Of a stretch of DNA of 64,000 nt, positions 1 to 8,086 are shown in pieces. The position numbers were made by a program, and so were the translations under genes. The stretch comes from Streptomyces sp. ISL-11. Its GTDB lineage: Bacteria; Actinomycetota; Actinomycetes; Streptomycetales; Streptomycetaceae. The stretch is taken from the NCBI RefSeq assembly GCF_018614525.1, contig NZ_JAGGOL010000027.1:62001-126000 (forward strand), read 5' to 3'. Below the pieces are notes generated by a model. The model had not been told where the DNA came from. It searched no databases and saw only the letters and a program-made list of their open reading frames with translations. The stretch's first letter is position 1. Each line of letters opens with the position of its first letter.

Positions 1-2091
1 GAGCGAGCGGTAGCCGACGCGCACCCGCGTCCAGACCTCGTCGCGGCCGCCGGGGCCGCCGGAGAGGGGCACGCCGGCCATGTAGGTGTCGACGGCGTCG
101 GCCGCCCAGGCGGAGTGCCCGCTGGAGACGTTGTCAATGGTGTTGTGGATGTCGACGAACCGGGTGCTGAAGCCGTGGGACTTCAGGGCGATCCTGGCCC
201 GCCGGTACGAACCGCCGACGCCGGACAGCTCCATCGCCAGGTTCAGGCCGAGGACCTCGGGCAGGAACGTGCGCGGGAAGCGCCCCACGCACAGCCAGTA
301 GACGGGCAGTTCGAAGGAGCTCTCCCGGAAGCCGGACCAGCGCGAGAACTCCCGGGAGCCGGTGGGCGGCAGCTTCACGTCCATCTCCGCGAGCACCTCG
401 CGGTAGATCAGCGGGTGGTTCAGCCGCTCCTCGCCGTTGCCGAGCTCGTCCCAGTAGGTCTCGAAGAGGGAGAAACCGATCTCCGAGGCGGCCTGTTCGT
501 AGTCGGTGAAGCCCTGGAGCCAGCTGCCGTCGATCAGGGTCAGGGGCGCCAGCTGCACGGTGGAGTCGATCAGCTCGGCCCGGCCGGCCGGCGGCGCCTC
601 GCGGCCCTCGGCGAACTCCTGGCCGTGCAGGTCGTGCTGCTCCGCGAGCCAGGGCCGCAGACCCGCCGGATTCCACGCCCCGGGCAGCGTGTCGACTCGG
701 TCGATGCCGTGCCGCGAGCGCGCCAGCCAGCCGCGGACGTAGTCCACCGCCCAGCCGCGCAGCGCCGGGGTGCCGGCGCGGTTGAGCAGCATCCAGTACG
801 CCTCGCGCAGGTCGGCGGGTGCCCGGCCCCGGTCGGCCGGTGCCGTGTCCAGGGAGGGCAGGCGCAGCGGTTCCACGTCCGGTACGGGCGTGGCGGCCGC
901 GGCGCCGGAGCCGTCGGCCGGCAGGGAGTCGATCCAGCGGCGGATCACGGTGAGGTCCTCGGGCGCGAACACCCGGAACATCGGCCCGCGTTCACTGACC
1001 AGTCCGTTGACCAGCGGGCTCGCCGCGGAGCGGCCCGGTTTGACCAGGCGGCTGCGGGACAGCACGCCCAGCAGTGGCGCCGGGTCGGTGCGGCACTCGG
1101 TGAGCCAGGCGGACAGCGAGCGGCCCTCGACGGCGAAGTCGTGGTGGTAGACCGCGCCTTCCCGGGCGCGCAGCCGCATCAGCTCGGCCATGTCGTAGGC
1201 CGGGTCGCGGGAGGCGTCGAGCTCGGCGAGCAGGGCCGCGCTCCAGGTGCGCAGGGCGTCCAGCGCCCAGGCGAGGCCCGCGATGACGCGGGGCTCCGCC
1301 TCCGGGTCGTCGGCCAGCAGGGCGTCGACGGCCGTACGGGCGCGGTCGAGGCCGGTGGGGCCGCCCTCGGCGCGGGCGGCGGCGGGGTCGACGGCCGGCC
1401 AGTCGATGGTGCCCGGCAGGGCGTCGCGGACCAGGGCGAGGGCGGGCGGCGTCCCGGCGTGGCGCAGGCAGAGGTCGGCGCCCAGGATCTCGGGCCGGAA
1501 GTCCTCCGGCCTGCGGCTCATGGCCAGCAGCAGGCCGGGCAGCCGGAAGGCCGCGTCGTCGATGCGCTGGTCGAGTGCGAGCCGGGCCGCCGGTACGGCG
1601 TGTTCGGAGAGCAGGAGCCGGCGCAGCAGTGCCAGGTAGGCGCTACCCCGGGAGGCCCCGGGGTGGCCGGCGCCGACGTCGTCGGCGTAGAGGGTGAGGA
1701 CGCGCAGGGCGACCGGTTCGTCGGCGGTGGCCGGGGAGCTCAGCCACTGGAGCCAGGCGCCGGACATCAGGGCGAGCGGTGCGCAGGCGAGGGCGGCGCG
1801 GCGCACCAGGGCGTCGCGGGTCCCGTCGTCGTCCGCCTGCCCGAGGAGCGCGCTGAAGCGCTGCCGCTCCCCGGCCGCCCAGGTCGCGGCCCGTCCGGCG
1901 AGGTCGTCGCGGGTGGCCGGTCCCGGGTCGGGGGCGCGGCGCAGTTCGGCGCGGATCTCCTCCAGGAGCCGGCCGCCGGGGAGCGAGCACTCCGGGTCGG
2001 CGGCCCGCGCGTAGACGCCGCGAGACGCGCCCTGGGCGTCGCGCCGCCGGTGAGGGCTCGGGGCAGGGGACGCCGGGGTGTCGGTCGGCAA
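1..2091 (-). CDS. Iron-containing redox enzyme (haem-oxygenase-like diiron fold), 3' end outside window
   Basis: The visible 697 codons start with TTG (2091-2089) behind a strong ribosome site (AAGGAGG) and run off the left edge. The region at 1-260 encodes LGLNLAMELSG, then FVDIHNTIDN and SSGHSAWA. Acidic and histidine residues with this spacing are typical of the haem-oxygenase-like diiron oxidase family (Pfam Haem_oxygenas_2). The first ~450 residues are helical and low-complexity and I recognise no domain there. Family members carry out O2-dependent oxidations of small molecules or carrier-bound substrates; the substrate here is unknown. It is the last visible gene of a same-strand series with the SGNH-like protein and two small peptides, separated from them by a repeat element. 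The family call is fairly firm, the function open. Confidence 0.75.
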   Translation of the reverse strand, partial: MPTDTPASPAPSPHRRRDAQGASRGVYARAADPECSLPGGRLLEEIRAELRRAPDPGPATRDDLAGRAATWAAGERQRFSALLGQADDDGTRDALVRRAALACAPLALMSGAWLQWLSSPATADEPVALRVLTLYADDVGAGHPGASRGSAYLALLRRLLLSEHAVPAARLALDQRIDDAAFRLPGLLLAMSRRPEDFRPEILGADLCLRHAGTPPALALVRDALPGTIDWPAVDPAAARAEGGPTGLDRARTAVDALLADDPEAEPRVIAGLAWALDALRTWSAALLAELDASRDPAYDMAELMRLRAREGAVYHHDFAVEGRSLSAWLTECRTDPAPLLGVLSRSRLVKPGRSAASPLVNGLVSERGPMFRVFAPEDLTVIRRWIDSLPADGSGAAAATPVPDVEPLRLPSLDTAPADRGRAPADLREAYWMLLNRAGTPALRGWAVDYVRGWLARSRHGIDRVDTLPGAWNPAGLRPWLAEQHDLHGQEFAEGREAPPAGRAELIDSTVQLAPLTLIDGSWLQGFTDYEQAASEIGFSLFETYWDELGNGEERLNHPLIYREVLAEMDVKLPPTGSREFSRWSGFRESSFELPVYWLCVGRFPRTFLPEVLGLNLAMELSGVGGSYRRARIALKSHGFSTRFVDIHNTIDNVSSGHSAWAADAVDTYMAGVPLSGGPGGRDEVWTRVRVGYRSL

Positions 2092-2153
2092 CCTCTTACC
2101 TCCTTCGCTTGTCGATCGCTGATCGGGAACGCGGGGCGCCTTGGGCCGGCGGG

Positions 2154-2387
2154 GGTGTCCGGCGGGTCATGTGAGCGGGCGGCTGCGGGCTGCGTCGTGC
2201 GCACCACCGCTGCGCGGTGGTGTCCTCAATCGCCGGACGGGCTTGATTTCGGCTGAGCTCAGCTGCTTTCAGCCCGTTGGGGGCACCTCCCAGCGGTAGC
2301 TGGGGGAGATTGAGGACGCGCCCGCAGGGCGCCCGCCGCCGCAGGCGGCAAGGACGGCCCGGCCCGCAGCCGAAGTCCGCCGGGCCC
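2154..2387. repeat. Dispersed modular palindromic repeat, copy 1
   Basis: This block fills the gap between the diiron-protein gene and the 28-residue peptide gene. It starts with GGTGTCCGGCGGGTC, then holds hairpin modules built on CACCACCGCTGCGCGGTGG, the CGCCGGACGGGCTTGA core and CAGCGGTAGCTGGGGGAG. It ends with a degenerate inverted copy of the start (TCCGCCGGGCCCC). The right end abuts the TAG stop of the peptide gene. Related copies occur at 8087, 9493, 17427, 19654, 35613, 42397, 54534 and 57811. It may act as a bidirectional terminator or be a decayed MITE. Confidence 0.85.
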
Positions 2388-2474
2388 CTAGAACATGGGG
2401 TAGATCGAGGCGTCGTTCTTCTTCTTCGGCTTGCGGCGGAACAACGCGTCCAGGATCTTTCGCACGATGGACAT
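2388..2474 (-). CDS. 28-residue basic peptide, unknown function
   Basis: ATG at 2474 follows AAAGGG about ten bases upstream; the TAG stop is at 2390-2388. Every codon except one (CGA) ends in G or C, as in real genes of this organism, so I consider this tiny ORF coding. The N-terminal half can form an amphipathic helix (MSIVRKILDALF), followed by a basic block RRKPKKK and the tail NDASIYPMF; net charge is about +6. It sits 50 bp downstream of the SGNH-like gene on the same strand and is probably co-transcribed. It could be a precursor peptide, a membrane-active peptide or a small accessory subunit of the diiron protein downstream. No family is recognised. Confidence 0.7.
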   Translation of the reverse strand: MSIVRKILDALFRRKPKKKNDASIYPMF

Positions 2475-2524
2475 GGCGGGCACGCCCTTTCCGGGGAAGT
2501 GGGTGGCTGGGCGGGAGGGTGCGG

Positions 2525-3574
2525 TCAGGACAGGCCGAGGGTGTCGGCCATGACGCGGGTGACGATGTCGTGGCCCAGGTCCGTGTAGTGGGCGCGGTCG
2601 ACGAAGATCCAGTCCTTCGTGGTGATCGCGTCGGCGACGACGGGGTTGAGGTCGAAGAACCGCGCGCCGGCCTTCTCACAGGCGGGCCGGAGGGCGTCGG
2701 CGTAGGCGCGGCCGGCCTCGATGGAGGCGATGACGCCGTAGTTCTCCTCGAAGGAACCGTTCCTCGACAGGCTGTTCAGCTCGTCGAAGAGCAGCTTCTC
2801 CTGCGGTGCGTGCTCCTCGCGCAGCCACGGGGCCATGGCCTGGAGGGCGAAGGTGATGCGGACGTCGGGGCCCACGAGCTGCCGCAGCGTCTCCAGGTGG
2901 CGGCCGGTCAGCTCGACGGCGGTGCCGATGAGCTCGGACAGCGGCCGCTTGCGCTCCGGCGGGGCCGGGCGGGCGGGGGCGGGCTTGCGGTCGCCGCGCA
3001 GGCTGAAGCCCTTGGCCGGCGGTGCCGCCTCCTTGCGCGCCTTGGCCCGCAGCTCCTCCACGGACTCGTAGTACTCGCCGCAGAAGAAGAAGGCGCCGTG
3101 CTCGCCGTGCTGCCACTCGGGAAGCAGGGAGAGCGCGAGGTTGTTGAGACCGGAGACGACGACGATCTCCTCGACCTCCGGCAGCAGGTGGCGGTGGAGG
3201 GTGTAGAGCATCAGCTCCTGGGCCGAGTTGTAGCTGCGGCCGGAGAAGTTGAGCCAGGGGGCGGACGGGGCGTACTTGGACCACAGCAGCGAGGGGGTGG
3301 TGGCGGCGTCGCTGGTGGCGCCGATGCCGAGCGCCGTGGAGCTGCCCATGAGCAGTTTCACCGGGCCCTGGGGCACGTCACCGGCCGCCGAGGCGGTGCG
3401 GCCGTCCGGCCCGTGGGAGAGACGGAAGCCCAGCCGGTCGGTGTTGATCACGTCGGAGCGGTAGCCGGCCCGGTGGAAGTACATCAGGTAGGGCAGGTAG
3501 CGCACCTCGCCCCGGTCGTCGAAGTCGTCGTACTGGAGCAGTTGGGGGGTGAGGGTCTCACGGTACAACTTCAC
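2525..3574 (-). CDS. SGNH-hydrolase-like protein, resembling 'inducer of phenazine A' annotations
   Basis: 349 residues from GTG at 3574, preceded by GGGAG eight bases upstream. Near residue 75 the motif LLMGSSTALGIGATSD has the Gly-x-Ser nucleophile block of SGNH/GDSL proteins. VVSGLNNLAL could supply the Asn block, and FVDRAHYTDLGHD near the C-terminus fits the Asp-x-x-His catalytic pair. The N-terminus (YLPYLMYFHRAGYRSDVINTD) is reminiscent, from memory, of actinobacterial proteins annotated as inducer of phenazine A. No signal peptide is visible, so it is probably cytoplasmic. It lies 57 bp after the SDR gene and 50 bp before the small basic peptide, suggesting an operon. An esterase or acyltransferase role in making a small molecule is inference. 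Confidence 0.7.
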   Translation of the reverse strand: MKLYRETLTPQLLQYDDFDDRGEVRYLPYLMYFHRAGYRSDVINTDRLGFRLSHGPDGRTASAAGDVPQGPVKLLMGSSTALGIGATSDAATTPSLLWSKYAPSAPWLNFSGRSYNSAQELMLYTLHRHLLPEVEEIVVVSGLNNLALSLLPEWQHGEHGAFFFCGEYYESVEELRAKARKEAAPPAKGFSLRGDRKPAPARPAPPERKRPLSELIGTAVELTGRHLETLRQLVGPDVRITFALQAMAPWLREEHAPQEKLLFDELNSLSRNGSFEENYGVIASIEAGRAYADALRPACEKAGARFFDLNPVVADAITTKDWIFVDRAHYTDLGHDIVTRVMADTLGLS

Positions 3575-3631
3575 GGAACTGTCTCCCTGTTTCCGGGGGT
3601 CGCCCCCGGGATCGCTTGCGGCCGGCCCCGG

Positions 3632-4381
3632 TCAGCCCCGGAACAGCGGCCCGCGGTGAATCCGGTGCTGTGCCGCCTGTGCCAGCGGGCGCACCACCAG
3701 CTGGTCGACGTTGACGTGCTGCGGCAGCCCGACGGCCAGCGCGACGCACTCGGCGACGTCCTCGGCGGTCAGCGGCCGGTCCACGTCGGCGTATACGGAA
3801 GCCGCCTTGGCGGCGTCGCCCTGGAAGCGGTTGACGGCGAACTCCTCGGTCGCCACCATGCCGGGCGCGATCTCGACGACCCGTACGGGCTCCCCGCACA
3901 GCTCCAGGCGCAGGGTCTCGGTCAGGGCGTGCTCGGCGTGCTTGGCCGCGCTGTAGCCCGCGCCGCCCTCGTAGTTGACGAAGGCCGCGGTCGAGGTGAT
4001 GTTGACGATCGTGCCGCCGTCGTCCTTGCGCAGCAGGGGCAGCAGCGCCTGGGTCACGCGCAGGGTGCCGAGGACGTTCACCGAGAACATCCACTGCCAG
4101 TGGTCGGCGTCGGCCAGGCCCACCGGGTCGGCGCCCAGGGCGCCGCCGGCGTTGTTGACCAGGACGTCGCAGCGGTCCAGGGCGGCCACGGCCTGTTCGA
4201 CCGCCGCCGCGTCGGTGACGTCGAGCGGCAGTGCCCGCCCGCCGATCTCCTCGGCGAGCCGGGTCAGCCGCTCCTCGCGCCGGGCCATGACGACGACGTC
4301 GTGGCCGGCGGCGGCGAGCCGGCGGGCGGTGGCCGCGCCGATCCCGCTGCTCGCACCGGTCACCACGGCCGTTCCGGCCAT
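3632..4381 (-). CDS. SDR family NAD(P)-dependent oxidoreductase
   Basis: 249 residues. I chose ATG 4381 over an upstream GTG at 4390 because AGGAGG lies eight bases before it. It has the Rossmann cofactor motif TGASSGIG, the structural NNAGG, the catalytic Ser in NITSTA and the YSAAK active site. The C-terminal part (VGLPQHVNVDQLVVRPLAQ) matches the NADP-dependent SDRs related to YdfG/serine dehydrogenase. It lies 61 bp downstream of the 55-residue peptide gene and 57 bp upstream of the SGNH-like gene, all in one direction, so it is likely an enzyme of the same unknown pathway. The substrate cannot be predicted. Confidence 0.9.
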   Translation of the reverse strand: MAGTAVVTGASSGIGAATARRLAAAGHDVVVMARREERLTRLAEEIGGRALPLDVTDAAAVEQAVAALDRCDVLVNNAGGALGADPVGLADADHWQWMFSVNVLGTLRVTQALLPLLRKDDGGTIVNITSTAAFVNYEGGAGYSAAKHAEHALTETLRLELCGEPVRVVEIAPGMVATEEFAVNRFQGDAAKAASVYADVDRPLTAEDVAECVALAVGLPQHVNVDQLVVRPLAQAAQHRIHRGPLFRG

Positions 4382-4442
4382 GCGGACCACCTCCTGGAAT
4401 GTCTCTTGATAAAGGGGAAGCCGGTCGGGCCGGGCGGCCCGC

Positions 4443-4610
4443 TCAGCCCCACGCGGAATCGCGGCGGGCCGACGGCTCGGCGGCTGTGGCGGCCTTTACG
4501 GAAGGACGGTTACCGGAATCCGACACTCCGATCTGTTCGGAGAGAGCAAATCCCGTGGACGCTACCGGTGAAAGAAGATCGAAGATTCCAGAAATATCGC
4601 GGTGATTCAT
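4443..4610 (-). CDS. 55-residue peptide, possible leader/core precursor
   Basis: ATG 4610 follows GAGGTGGGG with good spacing; TGA is at 4445-4443. The sequence begins MNHRDISGIFDLLSPVASTG, continues through a Ser/Gly/Asp-rich middle and ends ARRDSAWG. Codon choice is noticeably less GC3-biased than in neighbouring genes, as often seen in short peptide genes. It is the first gene of the minus-strand series and diverges from the LuxR-type regulator 133 bp away. Position and size are compatible with a RiPP precursor or signalling peptide, but there is no recognised leader motif and no classical RiPP enzyme nearby. No homologue is recognised. Confidence 0.6.
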   Translation of the reverse strand: MNHRDISGIFDLLSPVASTGFALSEQIGVSDSGNRPSVKAATAAEPSARRDSAWG

Positions 4611-4683
4611 GGTCCCCACCTCTTCGGCATTCCGGCGCATTTGTTTTCCGGCGCCGTCGAGGACACTAACGACAAAACTTCAT

Positions 4684-4702
4684 CATTCATCAGTCCTGAA
4701 TG
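4684..4702. promoter_or_regulatory. Inverted repeat in the divergent promoter of the peptide cassette and LuxR gene
   Basis: CATTCA and TGAATG flank a seven-base spacer in the 133 bp intergenic space between the divergent peptide and regulator genes. The surrounding DNA is AT-rich for this genome. It is a plausible operator for the LuxR-type regulator itself. Confidence 0.4.
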
Positions 4703-4743
4703 GCATCATGATCGAGAAGTGCGGAAACCAGAAGGGGGAGCGA

Positions 4744-5787
4744 ATGTGTGTAAGACGTGATCAGACCGGACAGAACAGTCAGATCGAGGTGTGCGGCCCC
4801 GGCATGGAGCACTACCGCGAGGCGCTGATCCAGGGCACCGCCTCGGGCCCGGTGCCCCACTGCCTCCTGGAGCTCGGACTGCTGCGCCCGTCGCCGGACG
4901 CGCTCGGCACGTACGTCCCCGTGCCCCCCGACGTGGCCCTCTTCGACATGGCGCGCCCCATCGAGCGCTCCATCCTCACCCAGCAGCACGCGCTGGCCTC
5001 CATGAGGGTGTCCGTCTCCCGCCTGGAGACGGTCTATCAGGAAGTGCAGCAGCGCTCGGCACCGGTGCGGCTGATCCTGGGCGAGGACGCCATCAGCGCG
5101 GCCCTGGAGAAGGCCGTGCGCTCCTGCCGCCGCGAGCTGCTGACCGCACAGCCCGGCGGCGGCCGCGATCCCGAGCTGCTCGCCGAGGCCCTGGACCGCG
5201 ATCTCGCGCTGAGCGCCCGGGGGGTGCGCCAGCGGACCGTCTACCAGCACACCGTGCGCTCGCACGGCCCCACGCTCGCCTACATCGAGCGGATCAGCGC
5301 CGGCGGCGCCCAGGTCCGCACCGTGGACGAGGTCATCGACCGCCTCATCATCTGCGACCGCTCGGTCGCCTTCATCCCCGGTGACCAGCAGCGCCGTACC
5401 TCCGCGCTGGTCATACAGGACCGCGGCGTCATCCAGTATTTACTCAAGTACTTCGAGTACATATGGGAGCGCGCGAAACCCTTGCACGAGAACGGCAACA
5501 ACGGCCCGGAAACCCTCACCCACGAGACCCGGCGCGCGATATTGGAACTGATCGTGCGGGGCCACACGGACGCGGCCATCGCGGCCCGGCTGGGGATCAG
5601 CACCCGCACGGTCTCGGCCCATGTGAAGAAGTCGGCCGACCTGCTGGGCAGTCGCAGCCGGGCACAGCTCGGCTATCTGATCGCCCGCACCGGCCTGCTC
5701 GACACGGCGAGCACACCCGCCACCGGGCCGGCCGCCGCGAGAAAGAGAGATCCCGTCGCATCGAGCGACGGGATCTCTGTCGTATGA
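4744..5787 (+). CDS. LuxR-type transcriptional regulator with TTA codon
   Basis: 347 residues. ATG 4744 is chosen because AAGGGGGAG sits three to four bases upstream and no better start exists. The C-terminus has a LuxR-type HTH (around residues 258-320) with IAARLGISTRTVSAHVKK. The N-terminal two thirds resemble regulators with a TrmB/phospholipase-D-like sensory region rather than a receiver domain: there is a putative winged N-terminal segment followed by SRLETVYQEV and a long alpha/beta region. An in-frame TTA leucine codon at 5440-5442 makes translation depend on the bldA tRNA, a feature common in pathway-specific antibiotic regulators of Streptomyces. It diverges from the peptide/SDR/SGNH series, which it probably controls. 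Confidence 0.9.
   Translation: MCVRRDQTGQNSQIEVCGPGMEHYREALIQGTASGPVPHCLLELGLLRPSPDALGTYVPVPPDVALFDMARPIERSILTQQHALASMRVSVSRLETVYQEVQQRSAPVRLILGEDAISAALEKAVRSCRRELLTAQPGGGRDPELLAEALDRDLALSARGVRQRTVYQHTVRSHGPTLAYIERISAGGAQVRTVDEVIDRLIICDRSVAFIPGDQQRRTSALVIQDRGVIQYLLKYFEYIWERAKPLHENGNNGPETLTHETRRAILELIVRGHTDAAIAARLGISTRTVSAHVKKSADLLGSRSRAQLGYLIARTGLLDTASTPATGPAAARKRDPVASSDGISVV
5746..5778. terminator. Bidirectional hairpin terminator overlapping the end of the LuxR gene
   Basis: A perfect 14-bp stem (AGAGATCCCGTCGC and its complement) with a five-base loop lies inside the last codons of the regulator, seven bases before its stop at 5787. The convergent acetyltransferase gene ends 26 bp further on, so one hairpin can serve both genes. 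Confidence 0.8.
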
Positions 5788-5812
5788 GGCCGGTACGGAC
5801 CGGCCTCCCGCC

Positions 5813-6253
5813 TCACCCCGCCGTGACGTCGTGGGCGAAGTGGAAGGCCGAGACCGCCATCCGGCGGGCGTGGTAGAAGCGGTGGGCCCCCCGGTTGGTC
5901 ACGCCCGAGTCGAGCTCGACGCGCGCGCAGCCTGCGCGTCCGGCCCGGGCGACGAGCTCCTCCCACAGGCCCGTCCCCACCCCTGTGGAGCGCAGCCGCG
6001 GCTCGGTGACGAGGTCGTCGACCTGGAGCACCCGGCCGCGGCTGGTCGCCAGCACGCGGTACGTGGCGACGCCCGCGCAGGCCCCGTCCGCGTCGTACGC
6101 GGCGAGGAACACCAGGCCCTGCCCGTGCGCCTCGGTGACGAAGCGGGCGCAGTCGTCCTCGCTCAGCGCCGGGCGCAGGGCGCGCAGCAGCGGCCGGACG
6201 CCGGACGCCATGCGCGGGTCGCCGGGCGTGATCTCCGCGAAGTCGAGGGGCAC
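5813..6253 (-). CDS. GNAT family N-acetyltransferase
   Basis: 146 residues from GTG 6253, five bases after the stop of the DsbA-like gene, so the two are probably translationally coupled. It has the acetyl-CoA binding block VDDLVTEPRLRSTGVGTGLW with the R-x-x-G-x-G pyrophosphate loop, followed by the C-terminal strand ARVELDSGVTNRGAHRFYHA, typical of single-domain GNAT enzymes. The acyl acceptor is unknown. It converges on the LuxR-type regulator with a shared hairpin between them. Confidence 0.85.
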   Translation of the reverse strand: MPLDFAEITPGDPRMASGVRPLLRALRPALSEDDCARFVTEAHGQGLVFLAAYDADGACAGVATYRVLATSRGRVLQVDDLVTEPRLRSTGVGTGLWEELVARAGRAGCARVELDSGVTNRGAHRFYHARRMAVSAFHFAHDVTAG

Positions 6254-6258
6254 GGCGG

Positions 6259-6891
6259 TCAGTCGACGTTCAGCGAGCCGGTGCGGGTGCGCTTCAGCTC
6301 GAAGAAGTCGGGATAGGAGGTCAGCAGGCGCACACCGTCGAAGATCCGTACGGCGTCCTCGCCGCGCGGTATCGAGCTGAGGACGGGACCGAAGAACACG
6401 ACGCCGTCGATGTGCAGGGTGGGAGTGCCGACGTACGCTTCCGCGACGGGGTCCTTGCCCTGGTCGTGGCTGGCCCGCAGGGCCGCGTCGAGGCCGGGGT
6501 CGTGGGCGGCGGCGGCCAGTTCGGCGGGCAGGCCCAGCTCGGCCAGGCTCTCGCGGACCACCGCGTCGAAGTCCTCGTTCTTGCCCTGGTGGATGCGGGT
6601 GCCGTAGGCGGTGTAAAGGTCGCGCAGGTGCTCCTCGCCGTGCCCCTGGGCCACGGCGACCGCGACGCGCGCCGGGCCGATGGACTTGTCGACCAGTTCG
6701 CGGTACCACTCGGGCAGGTCATTGCCCTCGTTGTGCATGAACAGGCTCATGGCGCGGAATCTGACGTCGATGTCGCGCCGGGCCTCGACCTCCAGGATCC
6801 AGCGGGAGGCTATCCAGGAGAAGGGGCATGCGGCGTCGAAGTAGAAGTCGACGGTGGTCTTCTTCACCGGTGTCTGCTGATCGTTGGTCAC
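6259..6891 (-). CDS. DsbA-family protein, mycothiol-dependent nitroreductase-like
   Basis: 210 residues with a thioredoxin-like fold. The strand [18 protein letters not shown] carries a CPFS active site, and the cis-Pro loop is [10 protein letters not shown]. Overall it resembles the actinobacterial family of M. tuberculosis Rv2466c, a mycothiol-dependent reductase, in which the motif is CPWC; here the second cysteine is serine. A monothiol mechanism using mycothiol is therefore inferred. GTG 6891 is taken as start, with no clear ribosome site; a second GTG eight codons later (before KKTTVDF) is possible. The GNAT gene follows directly. Confidence 0.8.
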   Translation of the reverse strand: MTNDQQTPVKKTTVDFYFDAACPFSWIASRWILEVEARRDIDVRFRAMSLFMHNEGNDLPEWYRELVDKSIGPARVAVAVAQGHGEEHLRDLYTAYGTRIHQGKNEDFDAVVRESLAELGLPAELAAAAHDPGLDAALRASHDQGKDPVAEAYVGTPTLHIDGVVFFGPVLSSIPRGEDAVRIFDGVRLLTSYPDFFELKRTRTGSLNVD

Positions 6892-7089
6892 GCGGCGACC
6901 ATAAGCCGGACAGTGGACCCGGGTTGTGGGCCACTCGGCCGGGAATTCCTTGGGCCAATTGCCCGGCCGCACACGGGGCGTCGTCCGCGGCCGGCGGGAC
7001 GGGCGCTGCCCCCGGGTGACTTGACAGAGGGCGGGCGAAATCCGGGGCGACGGCAGACGCCGTCCGCCGGCGGCTGTCAGGATCTGCCC

Positions 7090-8082
7090 GTGATCAAGCG
7101 CGCCGCCTATATCGAACAGCTCGGGCCGCCGGACGTCATTCAGTACGGCGAGTTGCCCGTTGTCCCCGCAGGCCCCACCGATGTGATCGTCGACGTCACG
7201 GTCGCCACCGTCAACCACGTCGACACCTTTGTGCGTTCGGGTGCCTGGCGCACCCCGGTCGAGTTCCCGTTCGTCGTCGGCCGCGACCTGGTCGGCACGG
7301 TCGCCGAGGCCGGGCCGGGCGCGCCGGACTTCCGGCCGGGCGACGTCGTGTGGTCCAACAGCATGGGCCACGGGGGCCGTCAGGGCGCCGCGGCCGAGCG
7401 GGTCGTGGTGCCGTCCGAGCGGCTCTACCACCTGCCCGACGGGGTGGACCCGGCCGACGCGGTCGCGCTGGCGCACCCGGCGGCGACCGCCTATCTCGCC
7501 CTGTTCACCCACGGCCGGCTGCGGGCCGGGGAGACGGTGGTCGTCGCGGGGGCCGGCGGGAACGTCGGCGGCGCCCTCGTCGTCATGGCCGCGCGGGCGG
7601 GCGCCCGCGTCGTGGCGACGGCGAGCGCGAAGGACGCCGAGTACTGCCGCTCGCTGGGCGCCGCGGAGGTCATCGACTACCGCGAACCCGACGAGGCGGA
7701 CCGCGTCCGCGCGGCGTGCCCGCACGGCGCCGACCTCTACATCGACACCTCCGCGCGCAACGACCTGCCCACCGCCGTCGACCTGCTGGCCAAGCGCGGC
7801 AGGATCGTGCTGCTCGCCGGGCTGCGGACGCGGCCCGTGCTGCCGGTGGGCCCGCTGTACCTCAAGGACGCCTCCGTGGTCGGCTTCGCGATCTCGCAGG
7901 CGAGCACCGGGGAGCTCGCCGAGGCGGCCGGGGCCATCAACCGGCTGCTCGCGGCCGGGCTGCTGCGGCCGCGCGCCGTGGACGTCCTGCCGCTGAGTGC
8001 GGCCGCGGAGGCGCACCGGCGGGTGGAGGCCGGTGAGGCCAATGGCCGCCGGGTCGTCCTGCGGACGGGGCTTCGCGGGTGA
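7090..8082 (+). CDS. Zinc-independent quinone oxidoreductase (MDR superfamily)
   Basis: 330 residues from GTG 7090. It has the N-terminal GroES-like domain ([15 protein letters not shown]; no structural-zinc cysteines), the nucleotide-binding motif [17 protein letters not shown] around residue 155, and a typical MDR C-terminus ([20 protein letters not shown]). Family members reduce quinones or other alpha,beta-unsaturated carbonyls with NADPH in the cytoplasm. It diverges from the DsbA-like gene across about 200 bp. A dispersed repeat begins five bases after its stop and probably terminates transcription. Confidence 0.88.
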   Translation: MIKRAAYIEQLGPPDVIQYGELPVVPAGPTDVIVDVTVATVNHVDTFVRSGAWRTPVEFPFVVGRDLVGTVAEAGPGAPDFRPGDVVWSNSMGHGGRQGAAAERVVVPSERLYHLPDGVDPADAVALAHPAATAYLALFTHGRLRAGETVVVAGAGGNVGGALVVMAARAGARVVATASAKDAEYCRSLGAAEVIDYREPDEADRVRAACPHGADLYIDTSARNDLPTAVDLLAKRGRIVLLAGLRTRPVLPVGPLYLKDASVVGFAISQASTGELAEAAGAINRLLAAGLLRPRAVDVLPLSAAAEAHRRVEAGEANGRRVVLRTGLRG

Positions 8083-8086
8083 ACTC

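Noticed and set aside
115..2256. A long plus-strand open frame opposite the diiron-protein gene
   Set aside because: Its translation is Gly/Arg/Pro-rich without domains and lies opposite a minus-strand frame with clear conserved motifs and good codon bias. Very high GC content makes such antisense frames common here.
2519..4669. Plus-strand open frame across the SGNH and SDR genes
   Set aside because: Antisense artefact; the minus strand shows SDR and SGNH motifs and ribosome sites.
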